Assembly (NCBI GenBank): GCA_034509495.1
Contig: CM067521.1
Location: forward strand, 25,577,818-25,641,817
Source of the DNA: Acestrorhynchus altus
Taxonomy: Eukaryota > Chordata > Actinopteri > Characiformes > Acestrorhynchidae
Direction of reading: 5' to 3'
Length of the DNA: 64,000 bases
Part shown: positions 12,089-22,694 of the stretch, piece after piece
Position numbering within the stretch: the first letter of the stretch is position 1
How the letters are laid out: every line of letters begins with the position of its first letter
Translations under genes and position numbers: made by a program
The notes under the pieces: generated by a model
What the model saw: the letters and a program-made list of their open reading frames with translations, nothing else
The model's database searches: none
Told to the model about the DNA's origin: nothing

Positions 12089-13620
12089 GTACTATTCCAC
12101 TACTACAATTACTGAACTACTCAAACCGTCTGCTACTACTGCAAATGGTATTTATACAACTACTACTAATAATGCTATTTATACTACTACTACAACTACT
12201 TCTACTACTACAACTACTAATGGTATTTATACTACTACTAATAATAATGCTATTTATACTACTACTACTACTGCAACTACTACTACTACTACTTCTACTA
12301 CTACAACTACTAATGGTATTTATACAACTACTATTGCAACTACTATTACTAATGCTATTTATACTATTACTTCTACTACTACAATTACTAATGGTATTTA
12401 TACTACTACTAATGCAACTACTACTACTACCAATGCTATTTATACTACGACTATTACTACTAATGCTATTTATGTCACTACTACTGCAACTACTACTACT
12501 AATGCTATTTATACTACTACTAATAATAATAATGCTATTTGTACTACTACTACTAATGGTGTGTATACTACTACTAATACTACTACTAATGCAACTACTA
12601 CTACTACCAATGCTATTTATACTACGACTATTACTACTAATGCTATTTATGCTACTACTACTACTGCAACTACTACTACTAATGCTATTTATACTACTCC
12701 TGCTGCTGCTACTACTACAGCTATTAGTACTACCACATTGCTACTATTACCACTGCTATTTATAGTACTACTACTGCAACTGCATCTACTACTACTATTT
12801 ATACTATTACTACAACTACTACTACAACTGTTTATATTACTATGACTACTAATGCTATTTATACTACTACAGCTATCAGTACTACCACATCACTATTATT
12901 ACCACTGCTATTTATACTACTACTACTACTATTACTACCGCTACTGTTTATACTACTGCAATTCATACTACTACTGATGCTGCTGTTACTACCACCATTA
13001 CTATTACCACTGCTACTAATACTACTACTTCTATTATACTACTACTACTACTACTGCTGCTGTTACTACCACAATTACCACTGCTATTTATAGTACAACT
13101 ACTATTATTTATACTACTACTGCAACAACTTCCACTACTGTTTATAGTAGTACTACTGTTTATACTACTACTGCATCTATTATTTATACTACTACTACTA
13201 CTGTTTATACTACTACTACTACTAGTATTTATACTACTACTACTGTTTATACTACTACTACTACTATTATGTATACTACTACTACCACTGTTTACACCAC
13301 TACCACTACTACGTCTACTGTTTATACTAGTACTACTACTATTTATACTACTACTATTTATTTATACTACTACTATTCTCACTACTACTGCTCTTTATAC
13401 TACTACTGCTACTACTACTGTTTATAGTATTACTACTACTACTATTATATATACTACTTGTACCACTGTTTACACCACTACCACTACTATGTCTACTGTT
13501 TATACTAGTACTACTACTATTTATACTACTACTACAATTTATTTATACTACTACTACTTCTGCTGCTACTACTACTTCTACAACCTCAACTGCTACTATT
13601 ACTACTACTGCTAGTAGTAC
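12089..13620 (+). repeat. 1.5 kb ACT-trinucleotide domain with higher-order copies
   Basis: Degenerate (ACT)n interspersed with the motif AATGCTATTTATACTAC. Larger blocks are duplicated inside: 12411-12510 recurs at about 12588-12690 (shift 177) including a rare TACTACGACTA, and 13283-13368 recurs from 13462 (shift 179). Long frames result, for example 266 codons of Thr with Asn-Ala-Ile-Tyr from 12045, but composition and period explain them fully, so no protein is called. Confidence 0.95.
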
Positions 13621-14059
13621 TAAGACGTTGTTCATTTTAAACCTCACCGTTCTCTAATTGAACAATGCTCTACGACCCCAGCGGGCACATACAGAGTGGT
13701 TTTCGACTGTGGGAAGATCCAAACGGCCCAGGATCCGTGACGTAAAGTCAGACTGCGGTCGGCCGGAAAAGCCCGCGAGCAGCGATGCAGAGTCACAAGA
13801 TCTCAGAGGCACTGCAAACAAACTGCTGATTCCATTTAGATCCTGTAGATTACTGAAGGCCAACAACAACAACTCAGTGAGGAAAGAAAGAAAAAAGAAA
13901 GAAAGAAAGTTCCAGCTTCCTCACAAGGAGCAGAGATCGGGATTCCACTCCCACTTTAGCTCTTTGGCCCGTGCAGGAAGCCCAGCGTGGGGAGATACTT
14001 CAAAGTGGTGCACATGGAAACACAAAACGCTGACAGTGTTACAGAGGCAGAAGACAGGG

Positions 14060-14061
<2 letters not shown>
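13621..14061. other. Single-copy non-coding DNA
   Basis: Contains a short GAAA-rich patch (13881-13909). The 175-codon frame through it runs into the CA array and has no protein-family features. Confidence 0.4.

Positions 14062-14103
<42 letters not shown>
14062..14103 (+). repeat. (CA)n microsatellite
   Basis: About 21 CA units. Confidence 0.95.
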
Positions 14104-14105
<2 letters not shown>

Positions 14106-14589
14106 CGGAGAAATATCCCTCCCATATCCCATCCCTCTTTCCTGCTCACTATATGGAGTTTTCCCTGCGCTGTACTGGCTGGTAATAAGGTCACCGAATC
14201 TCATTACAGGCAGGGGCTGAGAGTTTTATATTATCATTTGGCTGCCAGCACAGCTCCGAGCGGAAATGTAATGATATTTTGTTACCCGCCATCTGCCGCG
14301 TGGCCCAAAACACTTCCCCTGCAACACAATAGGCCTCTCTGTGCGGGGCCGCCAGGGTCTCCGCCGACTACTGTACACCAACGTGCACCGGAGCCAACCC
14401 ACAGGCGCACCGCACACAAACTCTCACACACAAAGCCAAAACAGCTGCCTCGGGAAGGTCACCTCGTCCAGGGGAGGGTTAGCAGCACATTCACACAGCT
14501 GAACTAAACACAGTCGTCCAGTTATCCCGGGAACGGGATCGCAACAAGCCTTCCTGCTGATGAGACTACTGCCGCTTCTTAAACACCAC

Positions 14590-14594
<5 letters not shown>
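14104..14594. other. Single-copy non-coding DNA, moderately GC-rich
   Basis: No gene recognised. The piece around 14220-14420 is CpG-containing mixed sequence with two opposing short frames and no splice-site support. Confidence 0.35.

Positions 14595-14623
<29 letters not shown>
14595..14623. repeat. (AT)n microsatellite
   Basis: About 14 AT units, followed by AT-rich DNA to about 14950. Confidence 0.9.
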
Positions 14624-14626
<3 letters not shown>

Positions 14627-17456
14627 TAAAAATTTGAGTAAAACATAAATATTTAATTTTAAGAATTAAAAAAATAAGATATATTTAATCCAATCAGAAG
14701 ACACTGATCTGTATATGCAAACTACAAATTAAAAATGGTTTGTATTGTAACACCTAATATATCTATATGATACATCGATATTTAAACGATACCTTTTGGA
14801 ATTGTTTAATTTAACAAAAAAATTGTCCAAAATTGGTTAAAAAGGCCAACATCTCAACAAAGAGAACAATACAAATGACTCAAAACAAACTGAAAGAAAT
14901 AAAAAAAGGAGGAACAAACAAAAGGACTAAAAATAAAACAGAAAAAGAAACTATTTCTAAAGGCCCAAAGGGAATCTGCAGGTCTACAGTCCAGTCTTTC
15001 CGAGTGAATTTTGATGACTAAGAAGGTATTCGCTCCGGAGCAGGAATGGAGGATCAGAGTGAGGCAGACTGTCTGAGTGCTAAGTGCTTGTGACCACTAA
15101 AAGTCCAGGACAGGCAGAACTGTCGCTGACGCTCTCTGTCCATTTTAGCTAATAGGCCCCGGAGCCATCGGCCTGTTTTTAATGGTAATTAGATTTCCTT
15201 TCTGGATCGTTCACTGAGCGTTTGTCAACAGGCTGTCACAGTGGAGCTCCTCGAAGTGACATCGCCAAAAGCTGGCTCCCTGGCCGAACACCAAGACACC
15301 GCCAGGCACGGAAAAAACGGAGGGAGAGCGAAGAGAGGCTGTTTAGTCAGAAATGTCATATGAAAGGAGCTCGACAAGCCTGAGGCCTCGTCCCATCGCG
15401 CCCCTGAGAACCCTTCTCAACTCTGGCACACCGAGTTATTCGACTTTTTGGGGGGCGGGGCTTGTTGTGGATAAAATTAGACCTTTCCTGATTTCCTTTC
15501 CAGACATCATCAATGATTTAGTCCTAGCCAATCGAGGACGGATGGATCTGCCTTTGGACAAGACGGCAACTTTGCATAATTCATGTACCCTCAGCTGTGT
15601 AAATATGAAATCATCTGAGATCCTTGTATTTATAAAACCTGCGTTGTCTCGTATTTTGGACACGATTTTAAGCATTTTAGTTTATCTACTCAGGTCAAAA
15701 CGACAGTCCAACAGTGTCCAGATGAAGATTATTCAGCCCACTGGCAGGTAAAGTTCGGTAATAACATTCATCACCTGCTTTCAATTCACCCTTCGAGGGG
15801 TGGGGTATATATATTGGGCAGCAACTGAACCATAAGTTCTTGAGGTTGATGTGTAGGAAGCATAAAAGCTGGTAAGTGTAGGAATCTGAGAGACCTCAGC
15901 AAGGACCAAACTGCAATGGTTACATGACTCCGTCTCCAAAATCCAAACGAATGGATCTCCAAACATCAGACAGGTCTGGTGGGTGGCGACAGGGTCATGA
16001 GCGCCCGAGACTTGTTGATGTGATCCACGGAGGCCCCACGTCCAAACCTACAGAACTTAAATTATAGGTTTCATATGTCTGGGGTCCAGGTTCCACAGCA
16101 CCTTCAGAGGCCTTGTAGGATCCATGCTTTGATGGGCCAAAGAGTCTAAACTCAACAAAATGTGTCAGAAAAAATGTGAGAACCTTCTTTCTATGAATTG
16201 TTCAGAACTGCTTGGGGTGGGAGCATGAAAGTGACCACTGGAAGAAGGTGCCGTGTTTTGGGCCAGTTCTGTTCTGAGTTCTGTTCCACGGCAGAGGTGG
16301 CATTTGTTCATAACTGTAGTGATTATCTGACCGATATACCAGCTTAACCTGCACCCGCTGCTGAGCTCAGACCTGCCCAGTACACCCGACAGTTGAGTCA
16401 GGTCAGCTCACGTTCTCATCACAAACGAACCGCTCCAGGACCGGACAGAAACCACCTCCTCTAAAGGGTCTCGGTGCACTAACCAGCCCTTCAGAGATGC
16501 AGGGGGAACGTTACAGCAATAATTTGCATGGTATTGCATGGTGCCTCCAGCACCAGGGTTGAGAAACACTGGTATAACTGGCTTCAGACATGTACTAGAT
16601 ATTTCTATTCAGCCAGCTGGACGAAGGTAAAGCATATGACAATACTACACACCACTACTGCAATTTCTAGGTAGCCTCAAATATGCTGCCCTCCCCATTA
16701 ATTCTGCCCTGGTCAAAGCAAAGCCTGGTCAGCCGCCTCTTATTCTGGACGTTGTAGAAGTAAACAAAAGCGAGACCGCGTGATCCATTAGCATATGAAT
16801 TCAAAGATACACAATACCAAGCCACAGTACTTCAAGTACCGTTGGATGTATCATTAGTACAGTTTATATCTCAAGCACTTTCTCCTAATGGTAAAGCCTG
16901 GGAGGAGACCAGTGGTCCAAAACATCATATTTCTATACCTCCTTATGCCACACAGCCTGGAAGAGCCTTCTTCACCCATGCAGAGAGTGGACTGATGTCA
17001 TAATTTTATGCAGCTGACAGGTAAACATCATTTTCCAAAGCTGTTTTTACAATGTGGGCTTTTATGCCCGGCTCTGTAAGCAGCAACAAAGAGGAGAAAT
17101 GACATAAAAGGTGTGTTTTTCTCTCTCCAGTGTTATTCAGCAGGATGCTCAGAGAGAGACGTCTCCGGGGAACGTTCACAGCAAACCCGTATTTACAGCT
17201 ACAGTATGTTATATAGATAACGACCGAAGGCCGCTCTTATACAATGGCACAGGACAGAGGACACCGTAATGATGAGGCCTGTATGGCTGCTCATGGACGT
17301 TCAGCAGAGCACAGTTTGATCTGGCATTTGGACAGAAGTGTGTGTGAAGCTGCAGGTAAGGCGGCGCAGATGATCACAGATGGCAGAGATGGGAGATGTT
17401 TTGACTGCTAAAAAGGTGCCTGTCATTCCAACGCTAAATCGCTCAGTCCAGAAAAT

Positions 17457-17459
<3 letters not shown>
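14624..17459. other. Single-copy non-coding DNA
   Basis: No gene recognised. 15130-15340 is mixed sequence with homeodomain-like TAATTAG words and no repeat, a candidate conserved element. 16533-16572 contains TGCCTCCAGCACCAGGGTTG, an end of the hAT-like small element family seen complete at 46.9 kb. Confidence 0.35.

Positions 17460-17499
<40 letters not shown>
17460..17499 (+). repeat. (GT)n microsatellite
   Basis: 20 GT units without interruption. Confidence 0.95.
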
Positions 17500-17501
<2 letters not shown>

Positions 17502-17539
17502 GATGGAGGTGGGGGGCCTTATGTAGGAGGTGGCAGTTT

Positions 17540-17985
17540 GAAACACCATCTCTCCTCCTCCTCCTCTCCCTCATTTCTCCTTCATATCCCCTGCTTATTG
17601 TTCCGCTAATAACCTACTATCGGGCCTTGATTCTCTCCTTTTATCATCATTTCTCCTTCTTTCTCCCAATTTCTCCTCAATTATCCATCATTACTCCTTT
17701 ATTCTCCCTTATTTCTCCTCAATCATTTCTGCTTTCTGTAATTTATTCTCTCCACTTTTTATTTCCTTTTATTCTCCAAATGTTTATTCCGATTCCTTAG
17801 TTTTTTCCCCCACAAAAATTCCCAATTTCTTCTCCCTTCTTCCTCACTTTCCTATCCTCCTCTTTTCCTTTACACTTTCCCCCGTTGCTCCTTCTTTCTC
17901 TCCCCCATGGCCTGCTATTCTCCCTCATTTCTCCCCTAATCTCCTCGGCTCCCCTCTCCGTTCTGCCTGGCCGATCTCCATTCTA
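17540..17985 (+). repeat. Polypyrimidine tract with degenerate TTTCTCC words
   Basis: About 450 bases are dominated by C and T on the plus strand, with recurring CATTTCTCC, TTATTCTCC and TTCTCCT words spaced irregularly by 10-20 bases. It looks like a decayed tandem repeat. Open frames here are Leu/Ser/Pro-rich artefacts. Confidence 0.7.
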
Positions 17986-18387
17986 TTTCCCCGGCGGGTC
18001 ATCCATCGAGCCCTCGGGCCGACGGCGAGTGAAGCCCGGGGTGATTAACAGAAGAAAGATGGGCGCAGCGGCGGTGTAAATCCAGAGGGGGTTCAGGTGG
18101 AACACAGGCGCTTGTCTTCGCATGAGGGATGGAGAGACGCGCCGGCCAAAGCCTTTCTGGAAACGCCTGTTCCCTCCTTACTGATGGCATTTAAAAAAAA
18201 AAATAGAGAGAGGCAGGGAAAAAAGGGTAGAGCGAGAAGAGGCTGAGAGTGAGAGAAAGAAATGGAGAACACATGAAGGAGTGTGGAAACTCCAGAAGTC
18301 CCTCAGGGAAAAATGGAGAGGCCCATCTGTTAGACATCTGGTTGGAGGAGTGAACCACCTTCAACATGTTGGTCAGGAAATGTTGAT

Positions 18388-18388
<1 letters not shown>
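17986..18388. other. Non-coding DNA between repeats
   Basis: A short GC-rich patch (17985-18140) precedes an A run at 18190-18201. No gene recognised. Confidence 0.35.
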
Positions 18389-18433
<45 letters not shown>

Positions 18434-18530
18434 AGAGGGGGACAAGAGAGAGAGGCGAGAGAGAGACAGAGAGGAAGCGGGGCGAAAGAGAGGCGAGAGA
18501 GCGAGAGAGAGAGAGAGAGAGAGGCAGAGG
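18389..18530 (+). repeat. (GA)n microsatellite, interrupted
   Basis: A pure block at 18389-18429 is followed by a purine-rich, interrupted block to 18530. Confidence 0.95.
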
Positions 18531-19034
18531 CTGTGCATCACTGTGTTTGAAATGGCTCTATACATTAATCCTAAAGTGGAACATCAGCAGCACACAGAAC
18601 CCTAGGGCAATATAGGGAACAGGGCTCAAATAAACCTAAACCACTTTCTACTGAAGTCTGACTTCAGACTGTAATTCACTACAAAGCATCAGCCTCGCTT
18701 TATATTAGGCTGCAGGATTAACTGCAGTTACACATTAAAAACAGACGCATTTCAGTCGAATAACATCTATAATTACACACGTGCATCCAAATACCTGCAG
18801 CAGTTCCTTGCAGTTTTCCACATTATTACACTCATATGCACCCATCAGATATGAGCATATCATGAGCATTTATGCAGATCTTTAATGCAGACTATAGTCC
18901 ATCTGTTTTCCCAAATACTGTAGCCTCAGGTCAGGAGGGTACTTTGTGGGTGGTAGGTCATTCTCGGCTTAGTATATAACCCATCCTTTGAGAGAGTTTT
19001 TACCCTACCTATGATTAGGAGTTAGGTTATATAT
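18531..19034. other. Single-copy non-coding DNA
   Basis: Nothing recognised. Confidence 0.4.
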
Positions 19035-19088
19035 ACGATATTTATATATATCAAGGATATAAACAAATGGATACAGACTAAACGATAT

Positions 19089-19092
<4 letters not shown>
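19035..19092 (-). repeat. Diverged single copy of the 58-bp unit
   Basis: The order GATATTTATATATATC, GGATATAAACA, GGATACAGACT, then CGATATATCGATAT follows the reverse complement of the unit at 2979 and 52737 (GATATTTATATCTATATC, GGATATAAACAG, GGATACGGGCT, CGATATATCGATAT). The copy leads straight into an (AT)n array, which may have grown from its AT-rich end. Confidence 0.6.

Positions 19093-19146
<54 letters not shown>
19093..19146. repeat. (AT)n microsatellite
   Basis: About 27 AT units, self-complementary, adjoining a diverged copy of the 58-bp unit. Confidence 0.95.
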
Positions 19147-19152
<6 letters not shown>

Positions 19153-19444
19153 CACGTGCATAAAATAACCTTTTAAACTTAAAATAATTTTCAAATTTTA
19201 TTCTGCTTCATAAGACTCAGAATAAAATTACACAGGCTTCTATCTAATTTTTTTTTCATATTGTATTTTCACATCATATTTAGTACTGAATATTTCATCA
19301 TTCTGTCAAAATATATCAGGATTTGATATTTTTGTCCACATGCCTTGACCTACATATGGTGCACTCTAGTGCAGTGCACTGGAAAACTATTTTCAGACAG
19401 CACAACAAATTGGGGAGACTGACAGACACTATACATGCATAGTG

Positions 19445-19447
<3 letters not shown>
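19147..19447. other. AT-rich non-coding DNA
   Basis: No gene or known repeat recognised. Confidence 0.4.

Positions 19448-19518
<71 letters not shown>
19448..19518 (+). repeat. (GA)n microsatellite with a GCATGG break
   Basis: Two GA blocks are separated by a short interruption at about 19479-19485. Confidence 0.95.
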
Positions 19519-19522
<4 letters not shown>

Positions 19523-20004
19523 CCCTCATTCCCAGCAACTCAGCTGTGCATGCTAAGGTCACGAGTCATCCTTTTGCAACCACAGTCCAGACCTGCAGTG
19601 CTAATCACTGCTGTCAAGCCCTTAAGCAAATTTCCACTTTCAGTTCAATTTCAAGCTACTCGTTCGAAAAACAACCCAGCCGCCGGCTTAACGTTTTAAT
19701 ACCAGGGCTAAAAGAGACAGAGGAGGTGGGGGGAAATGAAAGGACATGGCCAACATAGCAGTTGGGATGAAAAATGGCACACGTGGAGCGTTCATTGAGT
19801 CAGATGGTGACATTTATCTTCCCTCATCCACACACGTCTATCAGTCGATCCAAAAGGCAAAAAAATGCCTCCAAACAGAGTGACTGCAATTCTCACACCA
19901 CCCTCCAGAACTACTGCTCCTGGGGGGGCAATCGTGCTCAGGCAAAAGACCACCCGCCCTAGTTTGAGTACAGTCAGAAAACGAACTCTCCGTGCTGTTT
20001 CAGT
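19519..20004. other. Single-copy non-coding DNA
   Basis: Nothing recognised. Confidence 0.4.
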
Positions 20005-20520
20005 AAACATTTCATTCATTTAATGCAGCTTGTCCACTTGTCACCCATTTTTGGAAGTGCCAATTACCCAACCCCGTTAGGACGCTCCTCCTATCACATA
20101 CGACGTTCCCGACACTAACAGAGTGAAGCACATGCCTCCTCCGTACTGCCACCATTGCATCGCTGCTGGGCAACACACTCAGACCGTGCTGGTTCCCCAG
20201 ATCCCCAGCTCAGATACAATGGTGAACAGACGCCTGCGCCGACCAGCACCACTCTAGTTGTGATGTGGCGACAGGGGCTACCTCTACCCACCCGATTTTG
20301 CCCTCCTAACTTGATGCATTAGACCTCTGAGCCACTTGCAGCCCCAAAGAGCCACCTCAACCACTTTACAGTTTACAATCACCTGTGCCAGCATGTGGGG
20401 AGAGGGTGCCATCTACCCACCCAGCGAGCACATAGCCAATTCACTCTCTCGCACTCTTCGCTGCCGATGGCAAGCTGCACGACCCGGGATTCCAACCCGG
20501 AGCCCCGAACGGCAACTCTG
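20005..20520 (-). mobile_element. Composite tRNA-derived SINE-like repeat
   Basis: On the minus strand two tRNA-like starts are visible: one near 20500 (B-box-like GGGTTGGAATCCCGGG) and one near 20345 (AGTGGCTCAGAGGTCTAATG). The body contains the complement of CATCTACCCACCCAGCGAGC, and the far end has CCCAACCCCGTTAGGACG. Related text occurs at 56330-56560 and 56800-57130. It may be one composite SINE or two insertions end to end. Confidence 0.6.
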
Positions 20521-20795
20521 CCACCTCCACCCTTTCACCAAGTTTGTGCAGCTACCAAATCAGCTCTGGAACTGGAATGCAGTGGAACCATTGTCTCCCT
20601 TTCCAGCAGCGTCTGAAGAACACACACGATTGTACAGATCATGCTCTTTATGAGGAATGTGAGCTGATGAATAATAATAAATATACACACACACCACTGA
20701 AGTCAAGATCTGTAATGATTGACTGTGGTATGCATGGCTTGATATGCACAGACAGCCATTCCTTTGAATGCACACTGAAGAGGAGATGGGGGAGG

Positions 20796-20798
<3 letters not shown>
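20521..20798. other. Single-copy non-coding DNA
   Basis: Nothing recognised. Confidence 0.4.

Positions 20799-20850
<52 letters not shown>
20799..20850 (+). repeat. (AG)n microsatellite
   Basis: 26 AG units, with a purine-rich tail to about 20885. Confidence 0.95.
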
Positions 20851-20854
<4 letters not shown>

Positions 20855-21053
20855 GAAGAGGGAGAGTGAGAGAGAAAGAAAAGAACACTAGTGTTCTCCG
20901 AAGCCACTAGACTCCGACGCTGAGTGGTTCTTACGGCTGGAATAAATCAGAACAGACAGACTTTGATCATGAGCCATTCTCAGCGCACACTCAATAGCAG
21001 GATGACTGATCACGGCATGGAGATGTGGACTGCCTGTGAAAAAAGATACAAAA

Positions 21054-21056
<3 letters not shown>

Positions 21057-21096
<40 letters not shown>
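21057..21096 (+). repeat. (GA)n microsatellite
   Basis: About 20 GA units with one AAA break. Confidence 0.95.
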
Positions 21097-21097
<1 letters not shown>

Positions 21098-21216
21098 TCA
21101 TGCCAATTTGGGTGGAGAGCAGGCAAAAGGCAGAGAGAAAGAGCTGCACTGGAGTCCGAACAGCCTCCCCAGAAGTAAGACAAATTGGGTTGTGTGGCAG
21201 AGTCCAAAGGCCATGC

Positions 21217-21293
21217 CTCTCTCTCTCCCTCCCTCTCTCCCTCTCTCTATCTCTCCCTCTCCCTCTCTCTCTCTCTCTCCCTCTCTCTCTCTC
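21217..21293 (+). repeat. (CT)n microsatellite
   Basis: A CT-rich array of opposite polarity to the GA arrays at 20799 and 21057. It ends in CTCTCAG and GGTGGAGG, which mimics a splice acceptor. The downstream frame (Gly-Gly-Gly-Lys-Thr) has no family support. Confidence 0.9.
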
Positions 21294-22627
21294 AGGGTGG
21301 AGGAAAGACGGTGTCCTACCAAGCATTAAAGTGGAAAAACCAACGGCACTGCGTGACTTTAATGAGGAGGGTATGCCTTTCCCGAATTCCCTGACACAAC
21401 CCCGCTTGGCGAGTTGATTTTTCCCCTCCAGTGCTGGGATATAAATTGGCGATATTGAGTTCCCTCCGGTGATTGTAAAATCTCGTTTACCACCAGTTTA
21501 TTAAACATTCATTGGACCCAGCACAAACGAGGGTTCTGTAAACGTGACTGGTGAGCTGTACCCGTTGAACATCCTTGAGGGAGACGACAGCAGCAACATA
21601 CCACAGCCGTTCCTTCTACTGACCTGCGCCGGTCAGTTCTTTCACTTCTAGGGTGCTAAAGAGTGCCCTGTTTATTTTAAGTTGTTCTATGGTGTGTAAA
21701 TAATAACAGTAAGCATGTGACCTTCGGGCAGTAAAATGGTTGCCTGCTTACAACATTTATTGGATCTCAGAATAAAACAAGCAGATTCTGCTTTTAAAGT
21801 GGTCTCGACTCTTAACTCTGTGCTGATCTATATTTTTTGCAATTATTTCCAAATCTTACCAAACAGTGTTTCCATCCTGTCCACCTTTAGTCGGCACACC
21901 GTGCAGTGAGATACCTAAAGACACTGTTAATGGTTGGAAAGTTCAGCGTAAGGGCTGAACACAACGCAAGGGCACAAATAAACGTTGTGCAAACACACTT
22001 CCTCCAGTATAAACTCAGTGTGTGCTAATACATCACCGAAGACGCAGCTAATGATTCTCAGCTGGAGCTTATTTAACACACCTCCAACAGCTCCTCACAG
22101 CACAACAGCGCCTCCTTCTGGACATAACCGCTGAAGTGAGTTCAGTAGCATATGGTTAAATCTCTGTTACAGTAGGTGGAATATGACCAAATTAATCAGT
22201 CAAATCAGGAACTGATTCAAAACGGGACCTTGTGGACTGGAATCAAACGGATTTCTGATACTCAGCCCTAACACGAAAACAAAAACACAGGTTCACTTTA
22301 TTATCAGGGGACTGATAAACACAAAAATCCACAACCCAGTTCAACTTTCTGAATGCAAAATTAAATACAAAGTGATATTTGGTGAATTTAACTGAATTAT
22401 AGATTTCAGTCCAAGCCCACACCCTTTCTGCTTTCTCTGCTTTCACTCTTCCTGTTTTCCTCTCTGTTTTTCGAGATGCAGCCTCGCTCGCCGAGCTGTA
22501 ACCAGCCCCGGCTCTTCCGAACGTCCCCTAATGCAACCCTAATGCATTACTCCTGTGAAAAAGGCCGTTTCTGAATGTGTGACCGAGCTTCCCAGAAACT
22601 GCATGGCATTACCAGGTTTAAAAAGGA

Positions 22628-22630
<3 letters not shown>
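21294..22630. other. Single-copy non-coding DNA
   Basis: No gene recognised. Confidence 0.4.

Positions 22631-22690
<60 letters not shown>
22631..22690 (+). repeat. (CA)n microsatellite
   Basis: 30 CA units without interruption. Confidence 0.95.

Positions 22691-22694
<4 letters not shown>

Noticed and set aside
12045..12845. 266-codon frame rich in Thr with Asn-Ala-Ile-Tyr repeats
   Set aside because: Fully explained by the ACT-trinucleotide period; the other frames are equally open as Leu-rich shadows.
21294..21372. Possible exon after CTCTCAG reading Gly-Gly-Gly-Lys-Thr
   Set aside because: The acceptor is just the end of a CT microsatellite, no good donor follows, and the peptide matches no domain I know.
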